From the NCBI RefSeq assembly GCF_000400365.1, contig NZ_BAOG01000030.1, positions 20,004 to 84,003 on the forward strand: DNA of 64,000 nt, in the 5' to 3' direction. The notes under the pieces were generated by a model, which worked only from the letters and a program-made list of their open reading frames with translations, did no database searches and was not told where the DNA came from. Source of the stretch: Vibrio jasicida CAIM 1864 = LMG 25398. GTDB lineage: Bacteria; Pseudomonadota; Gammaproteobacteria; Enterobacterales; Vibrionaceae. How positions within the stretch are numbered: the first letter of the stretch is position 1; the number at the start of each line of letters is the position of its first letter. Both the position numbers and the translations under genes were made by a program. Below are positions 25,193 through 33,156 of this stretch, piece after piece.

Positions 25193-26524
25193 ATGACAAT
25201 TTCTAAGAAGAACCTTTCTTTAGTTGCGCTATCTTGTGCGTTTGCCCTCAATGCCAATGCAGCCTCAACGCTGTTTACCAACGTCGATGTTTTCAATGGC
25301 ACGGATGAAAAGCTACTGCAAAACCAGAACGTATTGGTTGTCGATAACTTAATCAAAGAGATTTCGGCTAAACCGATAAAAACCGACAAGCAAACCACAA
25401 CGATTAATGGCGAAGGCTTAACCATGATTCCTGGCTTGATCGACATGCACTCACACATGTGTATTCAGGAAGGCATGTTGGTAGGTCGAGATGGTTACGA
25501 CCAAATGGCGATGGGTGCACGTGCTCACGTTTCCATGATGCAGTACCTCGACCAAGGCTTTACGACGGCTCGTGACGCAGGCTGTAATATTCTTGGTATG
25601 GCAAAAGCCATCAACAATGGTTTGCTAGAAGGCCCAAGACTCTTCCCAGCAGGCGGTTTCTTGAGTCAAACAGGCGGCCACGCAGATACCGGCAGCTTCA
25701 ATGATGTACCAGGACGCGTTGACGATCTCGAACGCCACGGCTTTGGCTATATCGTTGATGGTGAAACAGAGGCTCGTCGTGCTGCGCGTCAGAACCTTCG
25801 CTCGGGGGCAACTCAAATCAAGATCATGGCTGGCGGCGGCGTCGCAAGTGAGTTTGACCCAATCCATATGACGCAATTCTCCAAAGAAGAAATGGAAGCG
25901 ATTGTGGGCGTAGCGGAAGACTATGGCACTTATGTCATGGCCCACGCTTATCATGACCGTTCGGTTAATCGCGCCATTGATGCTGGCGTGAAAGTTATCG
26001 AACATAATTTCCTTATCTCTGAGGAAACTATCAAACGAATGAAAGAGAAGGGCGTAGCGCTATCTGCTCAAGCAGTGATGTCTCTTGAAGCCTTTGCAGA
26101 ACCAGAAAAGATCACCTTCTTCAGTCCCGATCAAAAAGCCAAAGCGACCAAAGTAAACGAAGGCGCGAAACAGATGTTTGAGTGGGCGCGTAAATACGAC
26201 TTGTTGATTGTAACGGGCGGCGATATGTTTGGCCCGTCTTACAATACGCGCCAAGCAGACAACATGGTTTGGATGGAGAAAGTCGGATTTACCCCTTATC
26301 AAATCATGAAGATGGGCACATCGAACGCAGCAGAAGTGCTTAGTTGGTCGGGTGGTATGAATCCATATAAATACGGAAAGCTCGGAGTTGTAGAGCCGGG
26401 GGCTTATGCCGATGTGGTGCTGGTGGATGGAAATCCTTTGCAAGACATCACAGTTCTTAACGATTACCAAGATAAATTCAAAATAATTATGAAAGACGGC
26501 AAGATCCACAAGAACACCTTGTAG
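25193..26524 (+). CDS. Secreted amidohydrolase family metallo-hydrolase
   Basis: A 443-residue protein with a signal peptide (LSLVALSCAFALNANA), so probably periplasmic. The amidohydrolase fold is clear: IPGLIDMHSHM gives the HxH zinc pair, IKIMAGGG holds the Lys that is usually carboxylated, VMAHAYHD and VIEHN give further His ligands, and VTGGDMFG supplies the catalytic Asp. The closing GKLGVVEPGAYADVVLVDGNPL is typical of imidazolonepropionase/Xaa-Pro-dipeptidase-like members. The substrate is not evident; a dipeptide or cyclic amide is likely. A terminator separates it from the DUF3299 gene. Confidence 0.88.
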   Translation: MTISKKNLSLVALSCAFALNANAASTLFTNVDVFNGTDEKLLQNQNVLVVDNLIKEISAKPIKTDKQTTTINGEGLTMIPGLIDMHSHMCIQEGMLVGRDGYDQMAMGARAHVSMMQYLDQGFTTARDAGCNILGMAKAINNGLLEGPRLFPAGGFLSQTGGHADTGSFNDVPGRVDDLERHGFGYIVDGETEARRAARQNLRSGATQIKIMAGGGVASEFDPIHMTQFSKEEMEAIVGVAEDYGTYVMAHAYHDRSVNRAIDAGVKVIEHNFLISEETIKRMKEKGVALSAQAVMSLEAFAEPEKITFFSPDQKAKATKVNEGAKQMFEWARKYDLLIVTGGDMFGPSYNTRQADNMVWMEKVGFTPYQIMKMGTSNAAEVLSWSGGMNPYKYGKLGVVEPGAYADVVLVDGNPLQDITVLNDYQDKFKIIMKDGKIHKNTL

Positions 26525-26540
26525 TAAACTCTTTCGACTA

Positions 26541-26571
26541 TTTGGGGACGAAGGCTGTCCCCAAATTTTCT
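26541..26571 (+). terminator. Terminator of the amidohydrolase gene
   Basis: TTTGGGGAC, 7-base loop, GTCCCCAAA, then TTTTCTCT. Confidence 0.87.
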
Positions 26572-26602
26572 CTAAAAGACAAAGAACGATTCAAGGGAAC
26601 GT

Positions 26603-27235
26603 ATGAAGAAGTACCTATTAGCTGGCTTAGTTTTGCTGGCTTCATCAAATGTATCCGCCGACCAACTTAGTTGGCAGCAATTATTGCCAGTCAATGTTCC
26701 TCAAATTGAAGACCCATTTGTAAAACTTACCGATCAACAGCTTTTCGAACTTGGTTCTCTTGCAAGATACCGCGATTCTCAAAATCTTAATGAGCAACAG
26801 AAGCAAACCATGAAAGAGTTAGAGGACAGTTTAAAAGCTGACGACTTAGACATTGAATGGTTGTTCAAAAAGCGAAACGAAATTACTGAACATCGTCGTA
26901 TGTTGGCATCAATGCCAAACGCAACACTTACCGAAGATACTTATGAAATTCCAGGCTTTGTAACGCCAGTAGAATTTAACAATGACGTTGTCACAAAATT
27001 CTTCCTTGTTCCAACCATGGGCGCATGTATCCATACACCACCACCTCCAGCAAACCAGATTGTGTTGGTTGATTACCCGAAAGGTTTGAAACTGACTTCT
27101 CTTTACGAACCAATTTGGGTGAAAGGGGATCTGCACGTGAAAAAGACCAAAGCAGACGTTTCATACTCTGATGGTGCTGCGAACGTAGAAACTATCTACC
27201 AAATGGACGAGGTTTCTATCCGACCTTACCAATAA
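26603..27235 (+). CDS. DUF3299 domain secreted protein
   Basis: A 210-residue protein with a signal peptide (LLAGLVLLASSNVSA). Residues 30-100 are helical and charged. The C-terminal half shows the DUF3299 pattern: YEIPGFVTPVEF, then FFLVPTMGACIHTPPPPANQIV, then LYEPIWVKGDL and YQMDEVSI. Such proteins often accompany ABC-type lipoprotein or metal-handling genes as periplasmic factors; the conserved Cys-Ile-His segment could bind metal (inferred). GGGAAC lies before the ATG. It is followed by a porin gene after 111 bases. Confidence 0.82.
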   Translation: MKKYLLAGLVLLASSNVSADQLSWQQLLPVNVPQIEDPFVKLTDQQLFELGSLARYRDSQNLNEQQKQTMKELEDSLKADDLDIEWLFKKRNEITEHRRMLASMPNATLTEDTYEIPGFVTPVEFNNDVVTKFFLVPTMGACIHTPPPPANQIVLVDYPKGLKLTSLYEPIWVKGDLHVKKTKADVSYSDGAANVETIYQMDEVSIRPYQ

Positions 27236-27346
27236 GAGTCTATTATCGAAATGACATAAAGCAGTGAGCTGTCGCTTAATGGCAATTTTCAAAACTCTGA
27301 ATCATTAAAATCTCTTTCTAGAAATCAATTTAATGAGAACCCAGAC

Positions 27347-28573
27347 ATGAAAGTAACTGTTCCCAAGCTTAGTTTTATCGCTCTTTCACTTGTAATGGCG
27401 TCATCGGTAAACGCGGCGAACTTTGGTAGCCCTGATACGGTAGACAATACTATTGCAGAAAATGCTCGAGAAAAACGCTCATGGCGTGAGTCATTAGCTG
27501 AAGAACACAATGTTACTTTCGGTCTGGATTATCAATTCCTTGGACTAACGGCCTCAACCCCTCAAAGTGGTGGTGAAGATACGGCAAGTGCTGGTGTTGC
27601 TCGCTTTTATGGTAGCTGGGATCTGATCGGTCTTGATTCTGGCAATACAGGCGGTCTGGTTTGGAAAGTCGAACATCGCCATGCTTACAACGATTTGTCA
27701 CCAAAAGAGTTCAGCTTTATCGGAAATGGGCTTGGTTATGCAGGCATGATTGGTCCAGCATACAGCGATCAAGGAGCTCGTCTAACCAACCTATACTGGA
27801 AACAAAAACTGAATGATGGCAAAACTTCCTTCATGGTGGGTTTCCTAGATACGACTGACTACGTTGATGCCTATGCATTGGCAAGCCCTTGGACCGGATT
27901 TACTAACCTTGCATTCAGCACTGGTGGAGGCTCGATTGGTCTACCGGATGATGGGATTCTCGGCTTAGCCGTGGGACACATGCTGACTGATAACTTCTAT
28001 ATGGTTGCAGGTGTCGCAGATGGTAAAGGGCGTTCAGATGAGCCATTTGATGGCTTCGATACCTTATTCAACGATCATAAATTGTTTACCACGTTCGAGC
28101 TAGGTTGGACGGCGTCACAAGACCAAATCTATACCGATAATGTTCACCTAACGGCTTGGCATTTAGATGGCGACACGCAACATAACCTAACGAATAAAGA
28201 CAGCGGACAGGGTATTAACTTTTCAGCAAGCTACTTTGCTACAGAGCAATTAATGCCATTTGTTCGTGGTGGCTTTTCGGAAGGTGATGTGGCGCTTTAT
28301 GATCGCTCCCTAACGGTGGGGATTGGTTACTTTGGTTTAGGTAAACCAACCAACAACCTCGGCTTCGCGGTTAACTGGAGTCATGTTAACGATAACCTAG
28401 AGCAAGCCTATGGTGTCGATGACTCTGAACAGTTCACTGCCGAGCTTTACTACAACATGCAGTTAAACGACTACATTCAAATTACCCCTGATATTCAATA
28501 CATCAAAGACCCAGCATTTTCGAACAAAAGCAGCACTTGGGTATTAGGTCTTCGCGCGAGAATATTCATCTAG
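27347..28573 (+). CDS. Carbohydrate-selective porin, OprB type
   Basis: Outer-membrane porin of 408 residues with a signal peptide (LSFIALSLVMASSVNA). The sequence has the alternating pattern of a beta-barrel, many Gly-aromatic turns, and the C-terminal Phe-type closing strand GLRARIFI. OprB-like landmarks are WKVEHRHAYNDL near residue 105, GPAYSDQGARLTNLYWKQ and FMVGFLDTTDYVDAY. It probably passes sugars or other small solutes. A long perfect hairpin terminator follows. No regulatory site could be assigned with confidence. Confidence 0.82.
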   Translation: MKVTVPKLSFIALSLVMASSVNAANFGSPDTVDNTIAENAREKRSWRESLAEEHNVTFGLDYQFLGLTASTPQSGGEDTASAGVARFYGSWDLIGLDSGNTGGLVWKVEHRHAYNDLSPKEFSFIGNGLGYAGMIGPAYSDQGARLTNLYWKQKLNDGKTSFMVGFLDTTDYVDAYALASPWTGFTNLAFSTGGGSIGLPDDGILGLAVGHMLTDNFYMVAGVADGKGRSDEPFDGFDTLFNDHKLFTTFELGWTASQDQIYTDNVHLTAWHLDGDTQHNLTNKDSGQGINFSASYFATEQLMPFVRGGFSEGDVALYDRSLTVGIGYFGLGKPTNNLGFAVNWSHVNDNLEQAYGVDDSEQFTAELYYNMQLNDYIQITPDIQYIKDPAFSNKSSTWVLGLRARIFI

Positions 28574-28596
28574 ATGATTATGTTTATTTGCCTTAC

Positions 28597-28635
28597 CAAG
28601 AATAACTGTATATAAATACAGTTATTCTTGTTTTG
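28597..28635 (+). terminator. Terminator of the porin gene
   Basis: CAAGAATAACTGTA, loop TATAAA, TACAGTTATTCTTG, then TTTT: a 14-bp perfect stem. Confidence 0.9.
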
Positions 28636-28672
28636 GGTTAATTTTGCTATTGCGAAGAGAAAGGGAAAGGCA

Positions 28673-28891
28673 ATGAACATCGCGTTAAGAGACAAAATCA
28701 TTCAGGTGTGTAAGAAGAAAATAGAGCAGAAAGGCGACAATGTTGGTGTGTCCTTTTATGCCTTTTTCGCCAATAAGAATGACAATCCTGAGTTATTGAT
28801 GGAAGCGGCGACTTGGTGGATTCAAACTCATCAACTCGATCACTTCGAAAAAGCGACCAAGATTATTCAATTAGTCGAATCCGAGATGTAG
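28673..28891 (+). CDS. Small DUF6500-like protein
   Basis: A 72-residue cytosolic protein without signal or membrane segment. It has two conserved-looking stretches: NVGVSFYAFFANKNDNPELLM and ATWWIQTHQLDHFEKA. I associate these with the small family DUF6500, from memory and with moderate certainty. The start at 28673 is chosen because GAAAGGGAAAGG precedes it; the longer frame from 28628 runs through the porin terminator area. It sits alone between two terminators. Function unknown. Confidence 0.75.
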   Translation: MNIALRDKIIQVCKKKIEQKGDNVGVSFYAFFANKNDNPELLMEAATWWIQTHQLDHFEKATKIIQLVESEM

Positions 28892-28918
28892 AAAGGGGCA
28901 CATTACGTGCCCCTTTTT
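28892..28918. terminator. Bidirectional terminator
   Basis: AAAGGGGCAC, loop ATTAC, GTGCCCC, then TTTTT. It serves the small gene (forward) and may serve the convergent reductase. Confidence 0.85.
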
Positions 28919-28957
28919 CATTTTCAGCCCTAAACCTTAGATTTTTAGAATCAGCGA

Positions 28958-30661
28958 TTAAGCTTGTGCGAACTTATAAGTACGGTAACCGCCAAGTAGG
29001 TTACGTGCTTTAAACCCTGAGTTGACCAGTTGACGATAAGCGACGTTACCGCGCAAACCGACCTGACAATAAATCACGATCTCTTTGTCTTTCGGCAGTT
29101 CATTCATACGTTGGCGAAGCTGGTCGACAGGAATATTAATCGCGCCTTTAATGAAGCCTACAGATTCCAATTCTCCCGGATTACGAACATCAAGCAGCAC
29201 CTGGTTTTCTGACAAGTTGTCAATCTCATCAAAATGAATCGCTGTTGCGTCACCTTTAATGATGTTGTTCGCAACGAACGCCGCTTGGTTAATCACATCT
29301 TTCGCTGAGCCATAAGGTGGCGCGTAAGTTAGCTCAAGGTGTTGCAGCTGTTCTACCGTCATACCAGCACGCTGCGCAACTGCCATTACGTCGATACGTT
29401 TATCAACGCCGTCTTTACCTACTGCTTGCGCACCTAAAATCTTTCCGGTTAATGGATCAAACAGCATTTTGAACGACACAGTTTCTGCGCCAGGGTAGTA
29501 ACTCGCGTGGCTAGCTGTGTGGACATACACTTTTTCATAAGCGATGTTTTCACGTTTAAGCTGCTTCTCGTTTTTACCAGTAGAAGCAACGGCTAAATCA
29601 AAGATCTTACAGATCGCCGTGCCTTGTGTACCTTGATAAGTTTCTTGGCGGCCAAGCATGTTGTCTGCTGCCATACGACCTTGACGGTTTGCCGGACCTG
29701 CCAACGGAACAAGTGTTTGTTCGCCAGTGACAAAGTCTTTCTCTTCAACCGCATCACCAACGGCATAAATAGAAGGATCGCTGCTCTGCATATACTCGTT
29801 GGTGTAAATACCGCCTAGCGCACCAATTTGAAGACCGGCTTCTTGTGCAAGTTTTGTCTCAGGGCGAACACCGATCGCCATGATTAGGATATCGGTATCA
29901 AGTTGGTCACCATTGTTTAGAGACAGTGTCAGCTTTCCTTGAAGGTGTTGGTGTGTGTCATCTTCACCCGCTTCGTTGTTAGCGACAGATTGGTTCGCAA
30001 TATATTCAACAGAAGATAGAGCAACGCCTAAGCGCAGGTCGATGCCTTTCTCACGAATTTCTGCATGAGCAAAACCAGCCATTTCTCGGTCAACGGGCGT
30101 CATCACTTGATCCGCCATTTCAACCAATGTGGTTTTTACGCCAAGCTGGTGGAAGGCTTCCATCATTTCCAAACCGATAAAACCACCACCAACGACTGTA
30201 GCATGTTCCACTTTGTTGGTTTCGATCGTCTTAATGATGCGATCCATATCTGGAATATTGCGCAGCGAGTGCGTTAACGGGTTATCAATACCCGGAATAG
30301 GCGGCACTACTGGACCTGCACCAGGGCTGAGTAGAAGAAAGTCGTAGCTCTCTTGGTATTCAGAGCCATCAAGCAGGTTGTTAACCGTAACCGTTTTGTC
30401 TTGGCGGTTAATAGAAACCACTTCGTTCATCACACGAACATCAACATTGAAACGCGCTAAGAAGCTCTCAGGTGTTTGAAGAAGCAATTTGCTGCGTTCT
30501 TGAATATCGCCACCAATGTGGTACGGCAAGCCACAGTTTGCAAATGACACAAATGGACCGCGTTCAAACATAATGATTTCTGCGTCTTCACTAAGACGAC
30601 GAGCGCGAGCTGCTGCAGATGCACCGCCAGCAACACCACCAATAATCACGATTTTGCTCAT
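28958..30661 (-). CDS. CoA-disulfide reductase fused to rhodanese
   Basis: FAD flavoprotein of 567 residues. The first 450 residues are a pyridine-nucleotide-disulfide oxidoreductase with GGVAGGASAAARARRL (FAD), the single redox Cys43 in SFANCGLPYHIGG, GGGFIGLEMMEAF (NAD(P)H) and IYAVGDAVE. The last 100 residues are a rhodanese domain whose active loop is CQVGLRG (Cys532). This CoADR-rhodanese fusion reduces CoA disulfide or CoA persulfide and handles polysulfide. It diverges from the ArsR/YeeE genes across 151 bases that contain a likely shared operator. The set points to sulfide/persulfide detoxification or thiosulfate use. Confidence 0.93.
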   Translation of the reverse strand: MSKIVIIGGVAGGASAAARARRLSEDAEIIMFERGPFVSFANCGLPYHIGGDIQERSKLLLQTPESFLARFNVDVRVMNEVVSINRQDKTVTVNNLLDGSEYQESYDFLLLSPGAGPVVPPIPGIDNPLTHSLRNIPDMDRIIKTIETNKVEHATVVGGGFIGLEMMEAFHQLGVKTTLVEMADQVMTPVDREMAGFAHAEIREKGIDLRLGVALSSVEYIANQSVANNEAGEDDTHQHLQGKLTLSLNNGDQLDTDILIMAIGVRPETKLAQEAGLQIGALGGIYTNEYMQSSDPSIYAVGDAVEEKDFVTGEQTLVPLAGPANRQGRMAADNMLGRQETYQGTQGTAICKIFDLAVASTGKNEKQLKRENIAYEKVYVHTASHASYYPGAETVSFKMLFDPLTGKILGAQAVGKDGVDKRIDVMAVAQRAGMTVEQLQHLELTYAPPYGSAKDVINQAAFVANNIIKGDATAIHFDEIDNLSENQVLLDVRNPGELESVGFIKGAINIPVDQLRQRMNELPKDKEIVIYCQVGLRGNVAYRQLVNSGFKARNLLGGYRTYKFAQA

Positions 30662-30747
30662 GGATTTCTCCTACTGAATGATCGAAAACGCCTACACCTT
30701 ACTTAAATGAATTAGCTGTGTCTAATGTTAATTTGGCTACATTAGCA

Positions 30748-30775
30748 TTGACTTAATAATATTAATTAGTAATAT
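30748..30775 (+). promoter_or_regulatory. Promoter with overlapping operator of the sulfur module
   Basis: -35 TTGACT (30748-30753), 16 bases, -10 TAATAT (30770-30775). An inverted repeat ATATTA-ATTAG-TAATAT (30759-30775) covers the spacer and the -10 box, so a bound ArsR-type repressor would block polymerase. Confidence 0.65.
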
Positions 30776-30812
30776 CTAATAAAACTTAACGTATTGATGA
30801 AGGGACATAAGA

Positions 30813-31106
30813 ATGGGCGACAGTATGCTACAAAGCGCGACTGAAGCGAGTGAGCTACTTAAAATTATGGCTCATCCAGAGCGCTTAATCGTGATGTGCA
30901 AGCTGATTGAAGGCGAAAAAGGAGTCGGTGAACTGTTTGAAGGCTCAACATTAAGCCAATCAGCCTTTTCACAACACCTCACCGTATTGAGAAAACACGA
31001 CATCATCAAAGCTCGTAAGGTATCTCAGCAGGTATTTTATTCGATTTCTGATGGGAGAGTCGCTCCGCTGATCGAAGCGTTTAACCAAGTTTTCTGTAAG
31101 CAATAA
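30813..31106 (+). CDS. ArsR/SmtB family regulator, persulfide-sensor type
   Basis: A 97-residue winged-helix repressor. The recognition region reads STLSQSAFSQHLTVLRKHDII, followed by the wing KVSQQVFYSIS. There are two Cys, at 29 (IVMCKL) and 95 (VFCKQ), on the helices that face each other in BigR, SqrR and HlyU; in those proteins the pair forms a tetrasulfide bridge with persulfides and leaves DNA. No metal-site ELCVCD motif is present, so metal sensing is unlikely. A second possible start is MLQSATEASE at 30825. It leads the operon with the two YeeE/YedE genes. Confidence 0.88.
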   Translation: MGDSMLQSATEASELLKIMAHPERLIVMCKLIEGEKGVGELFEGSTLSQSAFSQHLTVLRKHDIIKARKVSQQVFYSISDGRVAPLIEAFNQVFCKQ

Positions 31107-31131
31107 TTCAGACTTTATATTGGTGGTTGTT

Positions 31132-31533
31132 ATGTTTGAAGTTCCTTGGATGTCGCTTTTAGGCGGCGTCACGGTTGGCGCATCAGCGGTAATATTGATG
31201 CTATTCACAGGTAAGACAGCGGGAATCAGCGGGATCTTAAATGGCGCGATTGAGAATGCAGACCGCGTTTGGCGAATTGTCTTCTTAATTGCGATGGCAT
31301 TGGGCGGTGTGATTGCTGTTTATGCCCTTGGCGGGCATGTACCAACTGAGTACAGCAGTTCTCTTATCTTAGTTGTCGTTGCAGGTTTACTTGTTGGGGT
31401 CGGTACCCGTATCGGTAATGGTTGTACGAGTGGTCATGGTATTTGCGGAATGGGGCGTTTCTCTGTCCGTTCTGTTGTCGCGACTTGTACTTTTATGGCG
31501 ACAGCCATGCTAACCGTCTTGCTAGTATCGTGA
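31132..31533 (+). CDS. YeeE/YedE family transporter, N-terminal half protein
   Basis: A 133-residue inner-membrane protein with four hydrophobic helices. The sulfur-transport signature appears as TRIGNGCTSGHGICGMGRFS near residues 90-108, with the Cys residues that relay sulfur species in thiosulfate carriers such as YeeE/TsuA. It forms half of a split transporter with the next gene. The ATG at 31132 is chosen; GTG at 31123 is possible. It follows the regulator after 25 bases and is most likely controlled by it. Confidence 0.88.
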   Translation: MFEVPWMSLLGGVTVGASAVILMLFTGKTAGISGILNGAIENADRVWRIVFLIAMALGGVIAVYALGGHVPTEYSSSLILVVVAGLLVGVGTRIGNGCTSGHGICGMGRFSVRSVVATCTFMATAMLTVLLVS

Positions 31534-31547
31534 GGAATAGTGTCGTT

Positions 31548-31988
31548 ATGAAAACTGACGTAATGAAAAATGTTAAACAAATTTCCATTGTCGCATTTTC
31601 TGGTGCGCTTTTCGGTATGGGTATGGTGATTTCCGGTATGGCTGATCCGGCAAAAGTGACCGGTTTCCTAGATATTACCGGCGCATGGGACCCAAGCTTA
31701 GTCTTCGTTATGGGCGGAGCACTTGCGGTGTTCGTTCCTGCTTATCTTTTATTAATAAAGCCAAGAAGCGAATCTGTGTTTGGTGATGAGATTTTATGTC
31801 CAACTTCTAAAACGATAGACAAAAAGCTAGTTGGTGGTGCAGCACTGTTTGGTATTGGTTGGGGCTTACTGGGTGTGTGTCCTGGTCCTGCGGTTGCCAG
31901 CCTTTTCACTGGCAACATACAAGTTCTGCTCTTTATAGCGGCAATGTTGGTTGGGTCATTCACCGCTAAAAGAGTGGTTCGTCATTAA
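31548..31988 (+). CDS. YeeE/YedE family transporter, C-terminal half protein
   Basis: A 146-residue membrane protein with four hydrophobic helices (DUF6691/YedE type). Markers are FGMGMVISGMADPAKVTGFLD and IGWGLLGVCPGPA with a conserved Cys. Together with the previous gene it makes a complete sulfur-compound channel. The start at 31548 is chosen because GAGGAAT lies upstream; a longer frame from 31422 would overlap the first half deeply. Its stop codon overlaps that of the convergent nuclease gene by four bases, so no terminator fits between them. Confidence 0.88.
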   Translation: MKTDVMKNVKQISIVAFSGALFGMGMVISGMADPAKVTGFLDITGAWDPSLVFVMGGALAVFVPAYLLLIKPRSESVFGDEILCPTSKTIDKKLVGGAALFGIGWGLLGVCPGPAVASLFTGNIQVLLFIAAMLVGSFTAKRVVRH

Positions 31989-32848
31989 AAAGAGAGCGTC
32001 GTAGACACCGGGCAATGGTCACTCAGTTTGTAGTCGAGTACATCTTGTGTTTTGAAAACGGTTTGAACACCAGACGACGCCTTTAAATCACCACTCACAA
32101 TAATGTGGTCTATCACCGAGCGGAATTGGTGGGTTTTATTCGGATTACGATTAGAACGCACCTTACATTCCGCTTTGGTATTTTTGGTCACTAACTTAGC
32201 ATCGGTATTGTCCGATAGCACGTCCCATAACCAATCTCCTCGATAACCCAAATTGTGGTTAAAGTCGCCAAGCACCACATAGTGTTGTTTGTTGTCCTCG
32301 CGCGCTTTTATCCACTTTGCTAGTGCCTGTCCTTGCTGTTTCACTATCTTACAATCGCGGTTATTGCGATACGCGCCACTACAACCCGCTTTTAGATGTA
32401 CAGAGAGTAGGTGAGTTTCGTTGTCTTGGTTAGGATTCAAAACAAGGTAGCTGGCGAAGCGGAGCTTGCTGTTGCCTCGTGTGATAGAAAAGTCAGGCTT
32501 GTCCAATACGTTTACGCCATTGCGTACCGCGAAACCTGTGTACTGGTTGGTATCGTTGAACTGAAGATGTCGATTAGAAGTGCTCGCACGATCAGACAAA
32601 TAAATAGTGAAGTCATTACCAACCGTTTTTTGGATTGCAGCTGCACTTTCGACTTCTTGAAAAGCGAGAATATCAACTTGTGTGTTATCCACATAGTGGG
32701 CCAGTTTTTCAAAATCTTGTGGTGTTCTCGAAACTTTACCACCACTTATAGATAACCATTCTATATTCCAGCTGGTTAAGTTGACGGAATTTTGAGCAAA
32801 TGAAAAAGAACTAAAAAGTAATATCGTCGTAACAAAAAGTGATCGCAT
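31985..32848 (-). CDS. Secreted endonuclease/exonuclease/phosphatase family protein
   Basis: A 287-residue protein with a signal peptide (FVTTILLFSSFSFAQ). The fold is recognised by LTSWNIEWL at the start (metal Asn), AFQEVES (metal Glu), VLGDFNHNLG (catalytic Asp/Asn) and the closing LSDHCPVSTTLSF (Asp-His pair). The mature enzyme is probably exported to periplasm or medium, where it could cleave DNA or phosphodiesters. Four Cys (AGCSGA, RDCKIV, ECKV, DHCP) could give two disulfides, fitting export. It overlaps the yedE-like stop by four bases. Confidence 0.88.
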   Translation of the reverse strand: MRSLFVTTILLFSSFSFAQNSVNLTSWNIEWLSISGGKVSRTPQDFEKLAHYVDNTQVDILAFQEVESAAAIQKTVGNDFTIYLSDRASTSNRHLQFNDTNQYTGFAVRNGVNVLDKPDFSITRGNSKLRFASYLVLNPNQDNETHLLSVHLKAGCSGAYRNNRDCKIVKQQGQALAKWIKAREDNKQHYVVLGDFNHNLGYRGDWLWDVLSDNTDAKLVTKNTKAECKVRSNRNPNKTHQFRSVIDHIIVSGDLKASSGVQTVFKTQDVLDYKLSDHCPVSTTLSF

Positions 32849-33021
32849 TTTGGTCTATCGCACTCCTATCTTTTAGCGCATTCCTTTCCATCCTTTATCC
32901 TATAAGACCTCTAAAAAAAGCAAGTGGATTTCGCTCCAATTTTGCAATTTTCACAGTTTTCTTCGCAACTGAGATCAACGCCAATAAGATCGATTTGTTC
33001 TTGTTCGCTACCCATTTTTTA

Positions 33022-33035
33022 TTGATCAAAATCAA
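33022..33035 (+). promoter_or_regulatory. FNR box upstream of nrdD
   Basis: TTGAT-CAAA-ATCAA, an exact match to the FNR consensus TTGAT-N4-ATCAA, 122 bases before the nrdD start. It fits oxygen-limited induction. Confidence 0.8.
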
Positions 33036-33066
33036 TGTTTTCAATTGGTGCTTCTCGTTAAATACG

Positions 33067-33114
33067 CCACAATATATTGTGTCATCAGAATAAGAAATAA
33101 CCCCATATAGTGTA
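33067..33114 (+). promoter_or_regulatory. Paired NrdR boxes upstream of nrdD
   Basis: Box 1 CCACAATATATTGTGT (33067-33082) and box 2 AACCCCATATAGTGTA (33099-33114). Their starts are 32 bases apart, three helical turns, the spacing usual for NrdR. Confidence 0.82.
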
Positions 33115-33156
33115 TTTGTGGATAAGTCTGTGAGTATTTTGGGGTAAGGAGAAAAA

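Noticed and set aside
26060..26509. Reverse 149-residue frame inside the amidohydrolase
   Set aside because: Antisense shadow of a gene with clear metal motifs.
31422..31547. Longer start for the second YeeE-like gene
   Set aside because: It would overlap the first half gene by over 100 bases in another frame and has no ribosome-binding site; the later ATG has one.
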